From Protula sp. h YS-2021 (Eukaryota > Annelida > Polychaeta > Sabellida > Serpulidae): a DNA stretch of 64,000 nt. Of this stretch, positions 46,921 to 58,600 are shown piece by piece. The position numbers and the translations under genes were made by a program. A model generated the notes under the pieces. That model saw nothing but the letters and a program-made list of their open reading frames with translations, searched no databases and had not been told where the DNA came from. The DNA is taken from NCBI GenBank assembly GCA_949752745.1, contig OX457031.1:44580269-44644268 (forward strand). The letters run 5' to 3'. The first letter of the stretch is position 1, and the number at the start of each line of letters is the position of its first letter.

Positions 46921-48079
46921 GTTGGCAGGCTTGAATTATTAAATTAATCAGTCCTTATGTTGTGGGTTGTGCTACTGAAGTGCAGCTCTTGCTACATGTA
47001 TGGCTTCTAAATTGCTGCCATTGAAAAGAGAACCATGCTTCATTTTCGATTGCTTTATTGCCTTTTGAAAAGCATATTTACGTGTAAAATTTGGGACATA
47101 AATGAAGAATGAAGATATGGTTCCTATAAAGGTTTTTAGGACCCTATAGAAACGCTCAGAAATGACAGCAACAAAGAGATAGAGTTAATTGTAAAGTAGA
47201 GCAAATACCAAAATAATATCCCCCAGTCAATCTGCATGAGTTCAGTTATAAACTGTGAGATGTATAGATTTTGGGATAGTTCACGTCTTTGTGAAAATTA
47301 TCAGTTTAGCTTCTTTGGCAGTTTAGCTTGCCTGACTTCTTAGAGGAATAAAACATCCAAATTAACATTGAAAATAGGGCAGATTGTGTTTAACTGTGTA
47401 ACAAAACTCTGAATACTGCAGTTTAAGAATGGTATCTGAGTGGATTCATGTTGCATTTCTGACAATACAACAAATATTACTTTTGAAAATAAGGTAACAT
47501 AAATATCAGACCCTATTCTCAATGAAAGATTTCTTTCATTACTGTTTGATTTTGTGTATAGCATAGACCGAACATTTCGAAAAATAGAGCGTGGTTTTAT
47601 TTTTATATTTGTCGATAGGAACATTGGGAGATGACAGCAGTCTTAAGCCACAGAGCATTTTGCAAAAAAAATCCGCAGTGACTCATCACTTGTAATTAAG
47701 TTACTTTTGAGTAGTGCTTTAAGAAATACATAGAGAACAACATTTGGCGGTTCATCCATTTTTTTTAACAGGTTCAGCTCTATTTTATAATTAAGCAGTA
47801 ATGTTGTTATGCTTATAGGATAAGAGTGTTGCTTTGAGCATGCGCCTGTACTGTCGTTATATTTGAACAAGCATGTTTTCATTGTTTCTGTTTGATATCC
47901 CTGGGGCTGTTGCTGTTGCGTTGCAAAGAACTTCTTTCCACTGCTTGGTAAAATGTTGCGCTGTGATTTTTTCATGTAAAATACGTCTTTTTAGATATTT
48001 TCTAATTTATTTATTTTAGTCCATGCTTTATGGCAAGGTTTAAAGGAAGAAAGAGAATGATTTTTTCTGATTTGTGATT
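46921..48079. other. No gene called
   Basis: Two adjacent minus-strand frames (47340-47624, 47643-47975) have no recognised domain. AT-rich. Confidence 0.4.
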
Positions 48080-48310
48080 GGTTTAAACAATCAACCAATC
48101 AGTGATTGGCAAACTTTCGGCAACCTAAACTCTTGACACTGAACGCACGCGATGTCTACCCCATAGCACCATGTGTCATGTGCCGTGTCGCCATATGTCA
48201 CGCTTTGTGCTGATTGGTCAGAGCGCCTATTCTCGGAGAAGTTACTGCTAGTGCATACGTTGCCCTTTCTCATGTCTTCTCCACTGAAGTCATGAAGTCA
48301 CGCTCAATCT
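48080..48310 (+). promoter_or_regulatory. Possible promoter region upstream of the GPCR
   Basis: This stretch, 1.1-1.4 kb before the receptor start codon, is clearly richer in G and C than its surroundings. It contains CCAAT boxes in both orientations: CAACCAATCAG at about 48094 and TGATTGGTCAG at about 48211. No TATA box was evident. The assignment is inference from composition, motifs and position. Confidence 0.3.
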
Positions 48311-49451
48311 ATATCTAAATGCATGTAAGACATGTTTTTGATGGCCTCTTCCTTATCATCCCCCTTAATTACATAGACGTCAAACGCTTGGTAAACGATT
48401 AAAAACATTGAAAAACTTTACCTTAAGCAGGTTACAGAACCGAATTGCTTAAAGTTACAACTAAAAATTACAAAAATTCCAAATAGATGCAGCGAAAGCA
48501 ATTCACAACATGTTGTTACCACACATATAAGTTAATCGTCCTGTGTGTCTTTTTCAATTTTGTAGACTTTCTAGTATCATCTTTTTAAACAACTAAAAGA
48601 ACAAAAATATACTGTACCCACAAATGTGTTCTAAAGAAAAATGCTTTAAGTTCTTACAAAATGTCACATGGTGTAGAAAATAGGTAAACGCATTTCTCGT
48701 GATTATTTATAGAAATCTCTACTGCTGCCCCTGAACTGAATGTTAGTCGTAACAATCAATCAGCTAAAAGTGAAATTTCAGCCCTGCCTGAAATAGAACC
48801 GTTTGAAAATTAATATGGGAAACACCAGCCTGGTATTTCTTATAGTTGGCCATAAGTTTATATTTTTATCTCCCATTTTCTATATTGTATTTATAATTTT
48901 CAAATTCCTAAATGTTTTGTACTATCAAAAAATTTCTCAGCACAATCAGGCTGTATCAATAAGTATTTAATATTATATATGAATAAATGTATGTATTTGG
49001 TTAACGTTTTAAGTGGAGTCATCTGTTTCACATTTATCCTGAATGAAAAACGCAAGTGATAGAAAGTACAACGATTTTCGGATTCATTCATGCATTTGTT
49101 GATATATTTTTCAAGTCTGCCGCTCCAACAAAAACTACTTAGACGTATATATTTCACAAGAAAAGGTTGTGAGTTGGTGTAGCTCTTAACACATTTGGCT
49201 ATATTGCTGTGTGAGAGAGAAGAGCACATTCCCTCCAGTGGTGATTAAATCACGTAGTTATCATGCGATGCTCATATTAAACTGTCTCACTATGGCGAAA
49301 GATATTCACAGCCGCTTTTATTTAATGTGGAACAACGTTTTCATTTCAAAATTTAACAAATTCTCTGGATTAAATGAAACAATAACAAAAGATATTAATG
49401 GGATAAGTATTGTTGGTTTTGTTTGCACAAAATCAGAAATTAAGTTGTAAG
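48311..49451 (+). other. Region upstream of the GPCR start codon
   Basis: Likely contains the receptor 5' UTR. AT-rich; no supported exon other than the coding one at 49452. Confidence 0.4.
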
Positions 49452-49892
49452 ATGGCAAAGGAGGCATTGAAAATACTCCTGAATGAAACTAATTGTGTTT
49501 ATAATGACGAATGTTTGACTTATTTCACCCAGACCTATGTCACTTCAGGAAACAGCACAAATACTACAAGCAATTTGAATACTTACGACACTGAAAGTTG
49601 TGACGTACAATGTATACTAGATCACTTGGTGTACTTGATCAATAATGTAACTGCTAGACAATTAAAGCCAAACAGCAAAATACATTTTGAAGATGGTTAT
49701 TTTTATTACTGTCTCTGGGAGTTAATTGTGCCACTGCTGTTTGCTTGCATTGTAGCGCTAGGGACGTTTGGCAATGGAATTGTTATATTTGTAATTCTAA
49801 AGAACAAAAAAATGCAGAATGTGACTAACATACTGCTGATCAACTTAGCCGTTGCTGATGTCACGTTTCTTCTCAGTTGCGTTCCATTTCAG
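49452..49892 (+). CDS. Peptide GPCR, exon 1 (N-terminus, TM1, TM2)
   Basis: One hundred and forty-seven codons from ATG to Gln147, ending in phase 0 at CAG/GTTTGT. The donor is not consensus after GT, but reading on hits a stop within 10 codons, while splicing gives PFQAYKF, the normal ECL1 entry of this family. It carries the N-terminus, TM1, the first intracellular loop and TM2. Confidence 0.9.
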
Positions 49893-52800
49893 GTTTGTAA
49901 TTTAAAACGTAAATATGCTTAAACATACAGCGCAATAGTATTTGTATTGCTTTTTACTATATCTCAGCTATTTTGTACCAAACTTACAGGTTCCCTACTA
50001 CAATTGTTAAGAAGTTATCAACAAGATTCGAGAATATAGTAATTACAGGAAACTTCACAGAACTGCATTTTTGTGTGTAATACAGCAGTTAACAGCTGTT
50101 ATTGAAACAGATTGATATTTAGATATCATTGAGCAATTTAACACACCTACTTTTTGATAAATATTTAAATGATTTTGTTTAGTAAGAAAAGAATATCCAG
50201 AAATAGCTATATAAAGTTCCATTGCAATACTATTCCCTCTTGTTCTGCTACAAGTTCTTAACGGAATATTGCGACTGATTTGTGTTCTTTTTGAAAGAAA
50301 TAGCAGTGAGAGGTGTCTTTATTAAGAGTTTATTGAATCGGAGAGGCTTAACCTACAAAATGCCGTGTTGAAGTTTAACATTCTAGCTAACCAGTCTAAA
50401 AGTATTAAAGCGCCGACGATAAGTGTAAGCTAAAAACTTGCAGGTATTGTTTATATCGGCAGTTAAACAGAGTGTTAATCGAACATTATAAATGAAAACC
50501 CTTTACTACGCTAAAGTATAATTATCTTAATAGATAGCTACTTGAAATGCTGATACCCTACAAAAAATATTCACATGAGAACTTTATTAAATATAACTAC
50601 AATAAAGAAATTGATTATCAGAGAAACTGAAATATCAAAAAAATTACTTGCCTGTAAAGTTAATGGCAACTAATACTCACTTCAGTGAAAACTACGGAAA
50701 ACTCACTCATTCATGTTTCTTGTATAAAAGTCAACTCAGAGGCAACAGTTTAAAAGGTACTACACCTAGCTTTCATACAGTTACCCTTTCGTCTGTGTTG
50801 TTATTATGCAATTTTGTCACTAACTATTTTACAACTTTTAATGGTAAAAAATATAGAAAATTTGCATTTTAAATGGCGTAATATTGCGCTGGTGCCAATG
50901 GTTGCCCTTTATTTTAAAATGCAGTTTTACTGTTTTTGCCCCGAGAGAAGAAATACTTAATGACAAGTTGCAAAGATGGAATTTTAAGCGCACATATTTC
51001 CACTTTAGGCACAGTTTTTAGAAAATTCTATTCGAAACTTTTACTTGATTGGCGATAACAATATAATTATTTCTGAGAATTAAACCCAGCTTTTGAACTC
51101 AATTAATAAATTTGATTTTACTTGAGATGAATGTCTTGAATGTTTATAAAACTTGGTTTTTATCATAAAAAGGCAATTATTTTAATTACCAGGAATGAAA
51201 GTATGAAATATTAAACTCACAAATCGAAAAGATGGAAAAGACATTGCTTTGCACAGGTGCCAAGTCTCATAAGCTAGACCTATTCCATTACACTGACTGA
51301 AAACAACTTTATAACAACTTTGATTTGTGACTAACAGTGATTTCTAAATTGCAATCCAATTGAGACTTTTTCTCATTTATGTGTATTTTTGGTGCAAATA
51401 CCCTAAGTAACAAAACAAAAGGTTATACTTTTGCTGTTTTAAAGTCCCATTAATTGTTACAACAAGAACACACTGAAATATGGTTAATTTTATTCAGTTA
51501 ATTTTAAATAGCAATTCCAAGTTTTCATGACATAAAAATTATAGTATTTACTCAAATCAAAATTTACCTTGACACGTACATTTTTAGTGAAAATATGTGT
51601 TCTGTGAAAATTGTTTGACTGATTTACAAATTCCTTTCTTTTCCTAGGATTAACAATTCACTATTACATCTAACACCCCAGCCAGTAGTGATAATTACAC
51701 TAACGACCAAAAAACCTACGACTTAAAAATTAAGAAACATTGGCATGGTAAAGGCGTTCAGGTCAAAACCAAAGAAAAATTCTATCTCTCACCGAAAATG
51801 TTCTACTCATAGAAATATTCATGAGGGTTGACATTGTGCATATCGCGAGTTAAAGCATGACTCAAAGTATATTCATATATTGTTTCCCCCGCGTCTAAAC
51901 AACATAGGTTGGCAGACTTTGCAGACAATCAAAATCTACTTCAACGCAAAATGTTTACTGGGGTGAATAATTTTTTTTAACGTCACAAACATCTATGTGA
52001 CGTCATACCGTAACAATCTTGTAAGAAATGGATCTCTCACCCTTTTCGTGTGCAAAGGTTCAATTTTTAACAAGCTGTTTGCGAGCAGTTGTGTTGTGTT
52101 AAGTAGAAAACGAAAGCCTTTTACTTATCTTTTCATAAAAATGTAAAAATTGATTTCACTGAGTGGTTTTCGGCTTATTCGTGAATAGCATATTAAAATG
52201 TGACACATGGAATTCTTGTTTTATTTATGAGAAACCTGTGACGTAAAATGAAAAAGAAAAGCGTAGCAGTAAAGTTAATTTAAGTAACTCCAGTCCAGTT
52301 AATATGAAATCAATAGTTTTTGGTATCGGTAAATATACTGGAAGCGTTTGTGTGATTTATTGCTGGGACATCTTTCACTCTATTTGATATATGCACAGAT
52401 AATTCCAGCTTTAGTGCATCTTTTAAAAGTTTCTGGGACTATTGAGGTGACGAGCTTAAGCTGCTTCAATAATAAGAAGCTCATTGAAATAAAAAATATA
52501 TATTGAAAATAATTGACTGTACTGTAGGCGATAAGAGCCTGGCTAGATGACAAAAAACTGCACAGGTAACGATATTAAAATACATTTTTAGGAGGACAAT
52601 TAGTAGAATGAATGTACGGGCTGTATGCTTGACAGACATAATAGCACAGTATGAAAAATAAAAATATTAACCCTAATATAATTATGTCAACCTATAATAT
52701 AATACGCGTATATGTGAATCGAAAACCAAAAGAATCATTTCAAAATTTCAGTTCAAGGTCCAAATTAAACGTATAAAGTGTTGTGAAATCCAGTAACAAC

Positions 52801-55800
52801 AGCGAGTAACAGCCGGCGTTGGACAGACGGTCGAAATTCAAACCTATTGTCACCCTCCGGCGCTAAAGATCCGGCTAGGGCTAATAAACAATGTCTATTT
52901 CCTTTTCAGGTTTGAGTTTTCAGCCTTGAGTTCTAATGCAAATCTCATAAGTTTAACATTTCGATCAGATTGTGTTTTTCATGATTTAAATGGTGCTTAC
53001 ATTTTCCCAAATTGGGTAAGTAGTCAAAAATATGTCATTGCTTTGGCTTTACATAGAACATTAACCACCGTGAAAATTTTATGAGTTTATCTGTAGGTTC
53101 TTAAACTTAGACGAAGGTGTTTTTATGCTTTACGATTCATAAATGTTTAATCACTACGACGAAAAGTTTTTCGTGGTTTTATTGCTTAATAATCTCGAGC
53201 TGCATCAACAAAAACCGACATAATAACAAACCGACATACTAACAAAACTATGTGACACATGCCTGGTGTCACGAGTGTGGTTTTCACCGGAAGCTATGAT
53301 ACCATAATCAACCATTTATCCAAATCTAAAATTCACAGAAGTGTCACAGGCCATATGTCATATCAATCACAGTTTGTATTATGCCATAAAACAGTCTTCG
53401 AGATGTTTGTTTGTTTTAATGGTTGCTTGTGATATTTTGTGCGTGTATAGTTCATGCATGGCGTGACGAATTTTATCGATACAAAAAGCTGTCACTAATA
53501 CCGACATGTTTAGTATCACCGATATTAAAAATACGCTGCATTTAGCTTCACGTTTCACTCAGGCATTTAGCTCTTTATCAACTGATATGGCTACAATCGT
53601 GGTATAAATATGTTCAGTAACTTCTTATCACTCATACACTGATTTGTCATACTTAAAGCATATTATTACGACATATTTTAATTTGTATTCGGAGACATCC
53701 TACGAAACCCCGATATGTTTTCCACCACATATCCCCCTACTTTCATAATATCCCATTTCAGTCACTCTTTATATAAACGGCTAATAACCAAACCCAACAC
53801 AATGTGATTATACTAATGTGAACATTTTAGACAACAGCAGAAAATAGTGGCACCCTGCCAATATTTCTATTCATCAGATAAATGTTTTACAGAAAGGAGA
53901 ACACAACTTAAAGTTTTGATATCACCTTCCTCCTGTCAGCTTCGCTTTAATGAGTCACTGGTTCATTGCTAATATGAAGCTGTTGTCAGGAGTCTACATT
54001 ATTGTCTTTTGTGTAACCAGTACATTCATTGCGCATCTAATGGATACGACAAAGCATGCGCAAAGTGCTGCTGTTTTTATCAGCTGAAAATGTAATTTAG
54101 GGACTATGGAGAAACGGAGCTCTGTAGTGCGGCGTAAAATTGAGTGTGACTTTCATGCTAGAGATGTGCATGACGGAGTAGACTTTGCCTTTCAACCCAT
54201 CGCGTTGCAAATAGCTTTAATATTGTCTAGAGCTGTTTTCTGTTATGTTCGTATGGACATATCGCGATGACAACGAAACGACACTCTTTTTCTGTGAATT
54301 AATTCCAAATACCCAAACTTGCCTAGTCTGTTTTAAGGTTTTCCCCTTCAATGAAACAGAAATGCCTAATTCAAACAAACCTTATCCGTTATAGCATTCC
54401 AGAAAATAGTTATCCAATGTACTTGAACTTTATAATTTGGTCATGTAAGACCAATTTATATAAATGGGAATACGGCTGTAAAATATTTCAATAAGAGTTA
54501 ACATTCCATTGTTTCATTTGGTTTGTCATACATACAATCTTTTTTTGTATATCTACTTATTAGACAAGCAACCGTTTTTTCATAAATATATGCGTTTTAA
54601 CAGGTTTAAATGATCTAAAATTTCTCTATGAATGGCGTGTTAACCATTATAACTACAAAATAAGTTAGTTGGTTGATAACTACAAATTGGATGTGTTAGG
54701 TTATTATACTGGGTAATACTTCTTACTTACAAAAGTAGTTATTCTAAAAATCGATTATTATTATACGTTATCGCCTTTTATCTGGCCAAAGTTTTGCTTG
54801 AATTCATATTTGTTCTACATATTAATTCTCTTTTTATGAACTATATGGAAATGGCAAAAACTGTGAATATAAGTGGTTGAGAAATAAGCAGTTATTGCTT
54901 TGCGTATACCTTAGCAGAAAACAATTCGATGTGGTAGGCCAGACAGTACATTTCTGGTCTATTCTAGTTTATTCCATTACAGCTAATGCTATTTCTTCAA
55001 TGTGTGCTTTCTTGTAAATCCCAACCTGTCAACAAACCTTATACCCCACAGAACGTAAATTACATTTCCTTTAATGGAAATCCAAAAATAAGGCCTAGTA
55101 AGATAATTACTAATTCAATGAAGTGGGCTCATTGTTTTTATGTTGTCTTTACTGAAATAAGGAATGCCCTTTCAGAAAGTCAAAAGCAGCAAATTAGTTA
55201 ACGAACGAAAGACTTGTGAACAACTTTGTCAGCAGCAAGTTTGCATAGAGGTTTTTAAATGACGAAACAGAAACGAAACGGAAAGTGAATAACATACAGT
55301 GTAACTATTTTGCGCCTTTCACATGTAAACGACCAAAACATAATATCAAGCAATCGATAAAGATAGAAATGTACTTTTGTAATATCTGTATCATTTTGTA
55401 ACCTAAGACAGTGTAAATTTGCAAAAATAATGGATATCAACTATTTTTATTTTTAAACTTCGATTTGCATTAGTGTTACACAAATATTACATAATCTTTC
55501 TAACTTCTATGAAATTCCCAAGTATTAAGTAATAAATTATGTTGTCTTTTTTAGCTTTAAGGATTTTTGCGTGGAATAATATTTTAAGATGTAATAGCAA
55601 TAATATTTCAAAAACAAATATTCGCTTGCGTATTACTGAGCAATACAAGCTACAAGCTACAATTACAGTAACAGAAGTGTTTTAATTGCTATGCATCCCA
55701 GTCATATGCTTAAAGTTTGATAAGAAACAATGGTGCCTGGTTTTTATACGTTTGGGCATCAAAACATAACAAATTGCGTATTTTGATGCTGGAAAACCCT

Positions 55801-58475
55801 AAATAATGGCGCCACAAGAAAAACATCCCACCGCATTCATTATCATTTGTTTTGACTCATAGACTATAGTTTTGTATATCAGTTCTGAAAAAGCTTGCCA
55901 TTTTACTACAAAGTTTGCTTCTTTGAGCAAATTTCTGTGCGATAACATTTTTCTGTGCATTGTGATTTTAAAGCACTTTTGCTACATGAGCGATCTTCTG
56001 CTCTTCATAGCCATACATATTCTTTCAAGATCATGCATTCTATCATATATCGGTCAAATAATTCTTGGCAATAGAGAGTAATAAAGAAATTGCTTTAAAA
56101 GGCTAGCAACGTTTTAAAAAGTGTTCTAAATATTCTTATATACCAAAATTATATATTATATTTTATTCACCAACCCTGTTTCTTTTTGCAACACCAAACT
56201 CTTTTGTAAAGAATGAATGCAAATTTAGACCTTGCTTGCACTTCCTTATTTTGAAGTTGCTATATCTGGTTGGATAAGTGCTATCAAATCTCAGTTATTT
56301 CAATTTAGATGTCAACGTACCACTGAAAAAAACACGTCCAATTAGACCAATATTAAAAAATGATGCCAATGAAACCAATGAAATGAAAGCTTGGAAATAT
56401 AAAACTTTGTTAAAGTCATCATGCTAAGCTGCATGACAAAATATTTAAAATATTTAAACGTTGCCAAATTTCAAGAATTTCCAGTAGTTCACATAATTTT
56501 AGCAAGCGAGTCTTCGCTTGCCAAAACTTTGGAGACCTGCTGAATCGCCCAAAATAAACTAACAGCATGCACCCAAAAACATACACATATGCACCTAAAT
56601 GAGCCACAAATACAAAAATCTCATTTAGACCAAATGAAAACTATGAGCATTGACAATTTATCAAATTTTGCAGATGAACGGACAGACGTGGAAAGTGGCA
56701 ACGTATGAAAATTGATCACTACGAATAAGCTTTACTTTTCGTCGTTTTGCGAAATTAGACACATCTGCGACCATGAGCGTGATACATAGTAACTTTCATT
56801 TCCCACCATATAAAAAATAAATAAAATAAAAATAAATAAATAAATAAACAAAATGTTTTCAGTTTTGCTATGCTGATTACATCCTAAATGAGCTCAGATC
56901 AAATGCAGTTTTTATTATTCACACCATGAGTTTAGTGGCAAATGAGTTTAATAACGTTGGAGTTTAAATTCTTTGTATACAGACTCAGTTCCGGAGCAAA
57001 TCACTTTGGCTTAATAGCTAAACAATGATATTTGAATACTTTTATCTGTGCATAATACTATGAATAGATACAACAGCGTTTTCTTTAATGTATTGTTTGT
57101 TCAGCGGACTTTGCGGTGATGTGGGTTACCCAAGCAGGGGATGATATTAGGAACATTAAAGTGTATCTAACTTAAATTCCTTATAATTTAGATTTCCTTT
57201 ATACACAAAACTCAAAGTTGGGAATAAAAGTGCCAAACATTCTTTGTGAAATGGTAGTCTCAGAACGTATTTTCTGAAAATACTGTAAATGCAGTCGTTT
57301 TCGAAATATTTAGTTCAAAACTTCATAACGTAAGAAGTCGGCGATGATGGCGTTATAACGAAAAATTAGCAGGATGATCTAGATCCTATGGTCAGCTACA
57401 AGTATGCTAATTTTCATTTTCCTATCTCCAATAAACAAATAAATCAAAAAGAAAAAAAGAAAATACTCTAGAACCTCCAGTGATTCAACAACTCCTTGGG
57501 ACTGCGTCCCAGTATAAAAGACGGAAAAAAATAGAAACTTCGGGAATTTCCGCAGAACAATAACTTCTATTCAAAAGGCTATAGTTCGATAAGTTAATGT
57601 GTGAAGTTGTCTAAAACAGACGAGGTCTACTGCAAAAAACAATGTCCTAAATTTCATTAAAAGAGTGCATGCTAAACAATATTTCATAATTTAATAGAAA
57701 CGTCGACATCTGTTTATTTCAACAGGCCTACAAGTTCGCTGCCCCAAGCTGGGAGTTTGGAGAGTTGGTATGCCAGCTGATGCAGTATTGCTTGTATGTG
57801 ACTGCCTATGTCACAGTGTGGACCTTAGCCGCTGTCGCCTTTGTACGCTATCTTACTGTAGTCAAACACCACACAACTGTGAAATATCGCACCGCACGAA
57901 ATGCAGTTTACTTCTGCACCCTTATATGGATCAGCATGCTATTGGCAAACACACCATCCATGCTTGTACATAGAGTAAATACATACAAAACCAGCTATAC
58001 ATATTGTGGTTTATTTGCATCTAAAACTGGTGATATAATGATAACATTTTTCGTTTTCTCGTACATAGTACCTTTGCTGCTGGTGTGCGCATTATATGTT
58101 GCCGTAATGCGATACATGACAACAATTAGAAGGGCGAGTAGTGTAAACAGAGCGAGGAGAGGACACCAACATAACAACAAGACCTGCAGAATGATATGCA
58201 CCGTGGTGTTGCTATTCAGTGTGTGCTGGTTACCACTTCACATTCATAGTTTATATTCTTTTTTTAGAAGAGTTCCAGAGGGTAAATTATACGAAATATT
58301 TCGGGTAACTTGTTATTGTCTGGCTTACAGTAATTCAGTGGTTAATCCATTTGTTTATCATTTTTACTCGAATGACTTTCGCATTGCCTTGAAGAATATG
58401 TGCACTATAATTGCTAGGAGTGAATACAGGCGTAGGGCCTTTCAACACGATTTTAGTCATACAAACGCTACTTAA
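49452..58475 (+). CDS. Allatostatin-A/galanin-type peptide GPCR, two exons (49452-49892, 57726-58475)
   Basis: Spliced length 396 residues, usual for the family. Seen: extracellular N-terminus with four N-glycosylation sites (Asn11, 34, 37, 65); TM1 with Gly107-Asn108; TM2 with LAVAD (Asp136); the ECL1 Trp-Phe-Gly after the junction; Cys163 and Cys241 for the loop disulfide; TM4 Trp215; TM5 Pro263; TM6 CWLP at 314-317; TM7 NPFVY at 354-358; short basic C-tail. The ligand should be a neuropeptide and signalling through G proteins at the plasma membrane; the exact ligand is inferred. Best resemblance is to allatostatin-A/galanin receptors (VPFQA, KYRTARNA, SNSVVNP). Odd: the DRY motif reads V187-R-Y. 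The start is the first ATG after an in-frame stop at 49404-49406. Confidence 0.92.
49893..57725 (+). other. Long intron of the peptide GPCR gene
   Basis: A 7,833 bp AT-rich intron in the ECL1 region of the receptor. I see no second gene, no long repeat and no transposon with clear ends in it. Small GC-richer islands at about 52790-52880 and 53930-54060 are unexplained. Candidate place for enhancers or non-coding RNA, but nothing in the sequence identifies any. Confidence 0.7.
57726..58475 (+). CDS. Peptide GPCR, exon 2 (ECL1 to C-terminus)
   Basis: Acceptor TTATTTCAACAG, then 249 codons to TAA at 58473-58475. It encodes ECL1 (the SWEFG segment), TM3 to TM7 and a tail of about 35 residues. 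Thirteen codons precede the TTG at 57765, where an ORF finder might start. Good hydrophobic segments and intact TM5, TM6 and TM7 motifs argue for a working gene, not a relic. Confidence 0.93.
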   Translation, partial: AYKFAAPSWEFGELVCQLMQYCLYVTAYVTVWTLAAVAFVRYLTVVKHHTTVKYRTARNAVYFCTLIWISMLLANTPSMLVHRVNTYKTSYTYCGLFASKTGDIMITFFVFSYIVPLLLVCALYVAVMRYMTTIRRASSVNRARRGHQHNNKTCRMICTVVLLFSVCWLPLHIHSLYSFFRRVPEGKLYEIFRVTCYCLAYSNSVVNPFVYHFYSNDFRIALKNMCTIIARSEYRRRAFQHDFSHTNAT

Positions 58476-58594
58476 GACCCCTCCTGCATATTCCAGAGCA
58501 CCACATGAATACTGACTTTATAAAATGGCAAATGATATGCCAAAACAAGAAGTATAATGAGAAACGTTAAAGTAGCTATGCAAGCAAAATTTAA

Positions 58595-58600
58595 TAAATT
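58595..58600 (+). terminator. Poly(A) signal AATAAA of the peptide GPCR gene
   Basis: AATAAA about 120 bp after the receptor stop codon, in AT-rich 3' sequence. A short 3' UTR is plausible. Other AATAAA-like hexamers occur further downstream, so the site used is not certain. Confidence 0.45.

Noticed and set aside
47340..47975. Two consecutive minus-strand frames of 94 and 110 codons
   Set aside because: No recognised domain, no splice or conservation evidence, and AT-rich DNA of this size yields such frames by chance.
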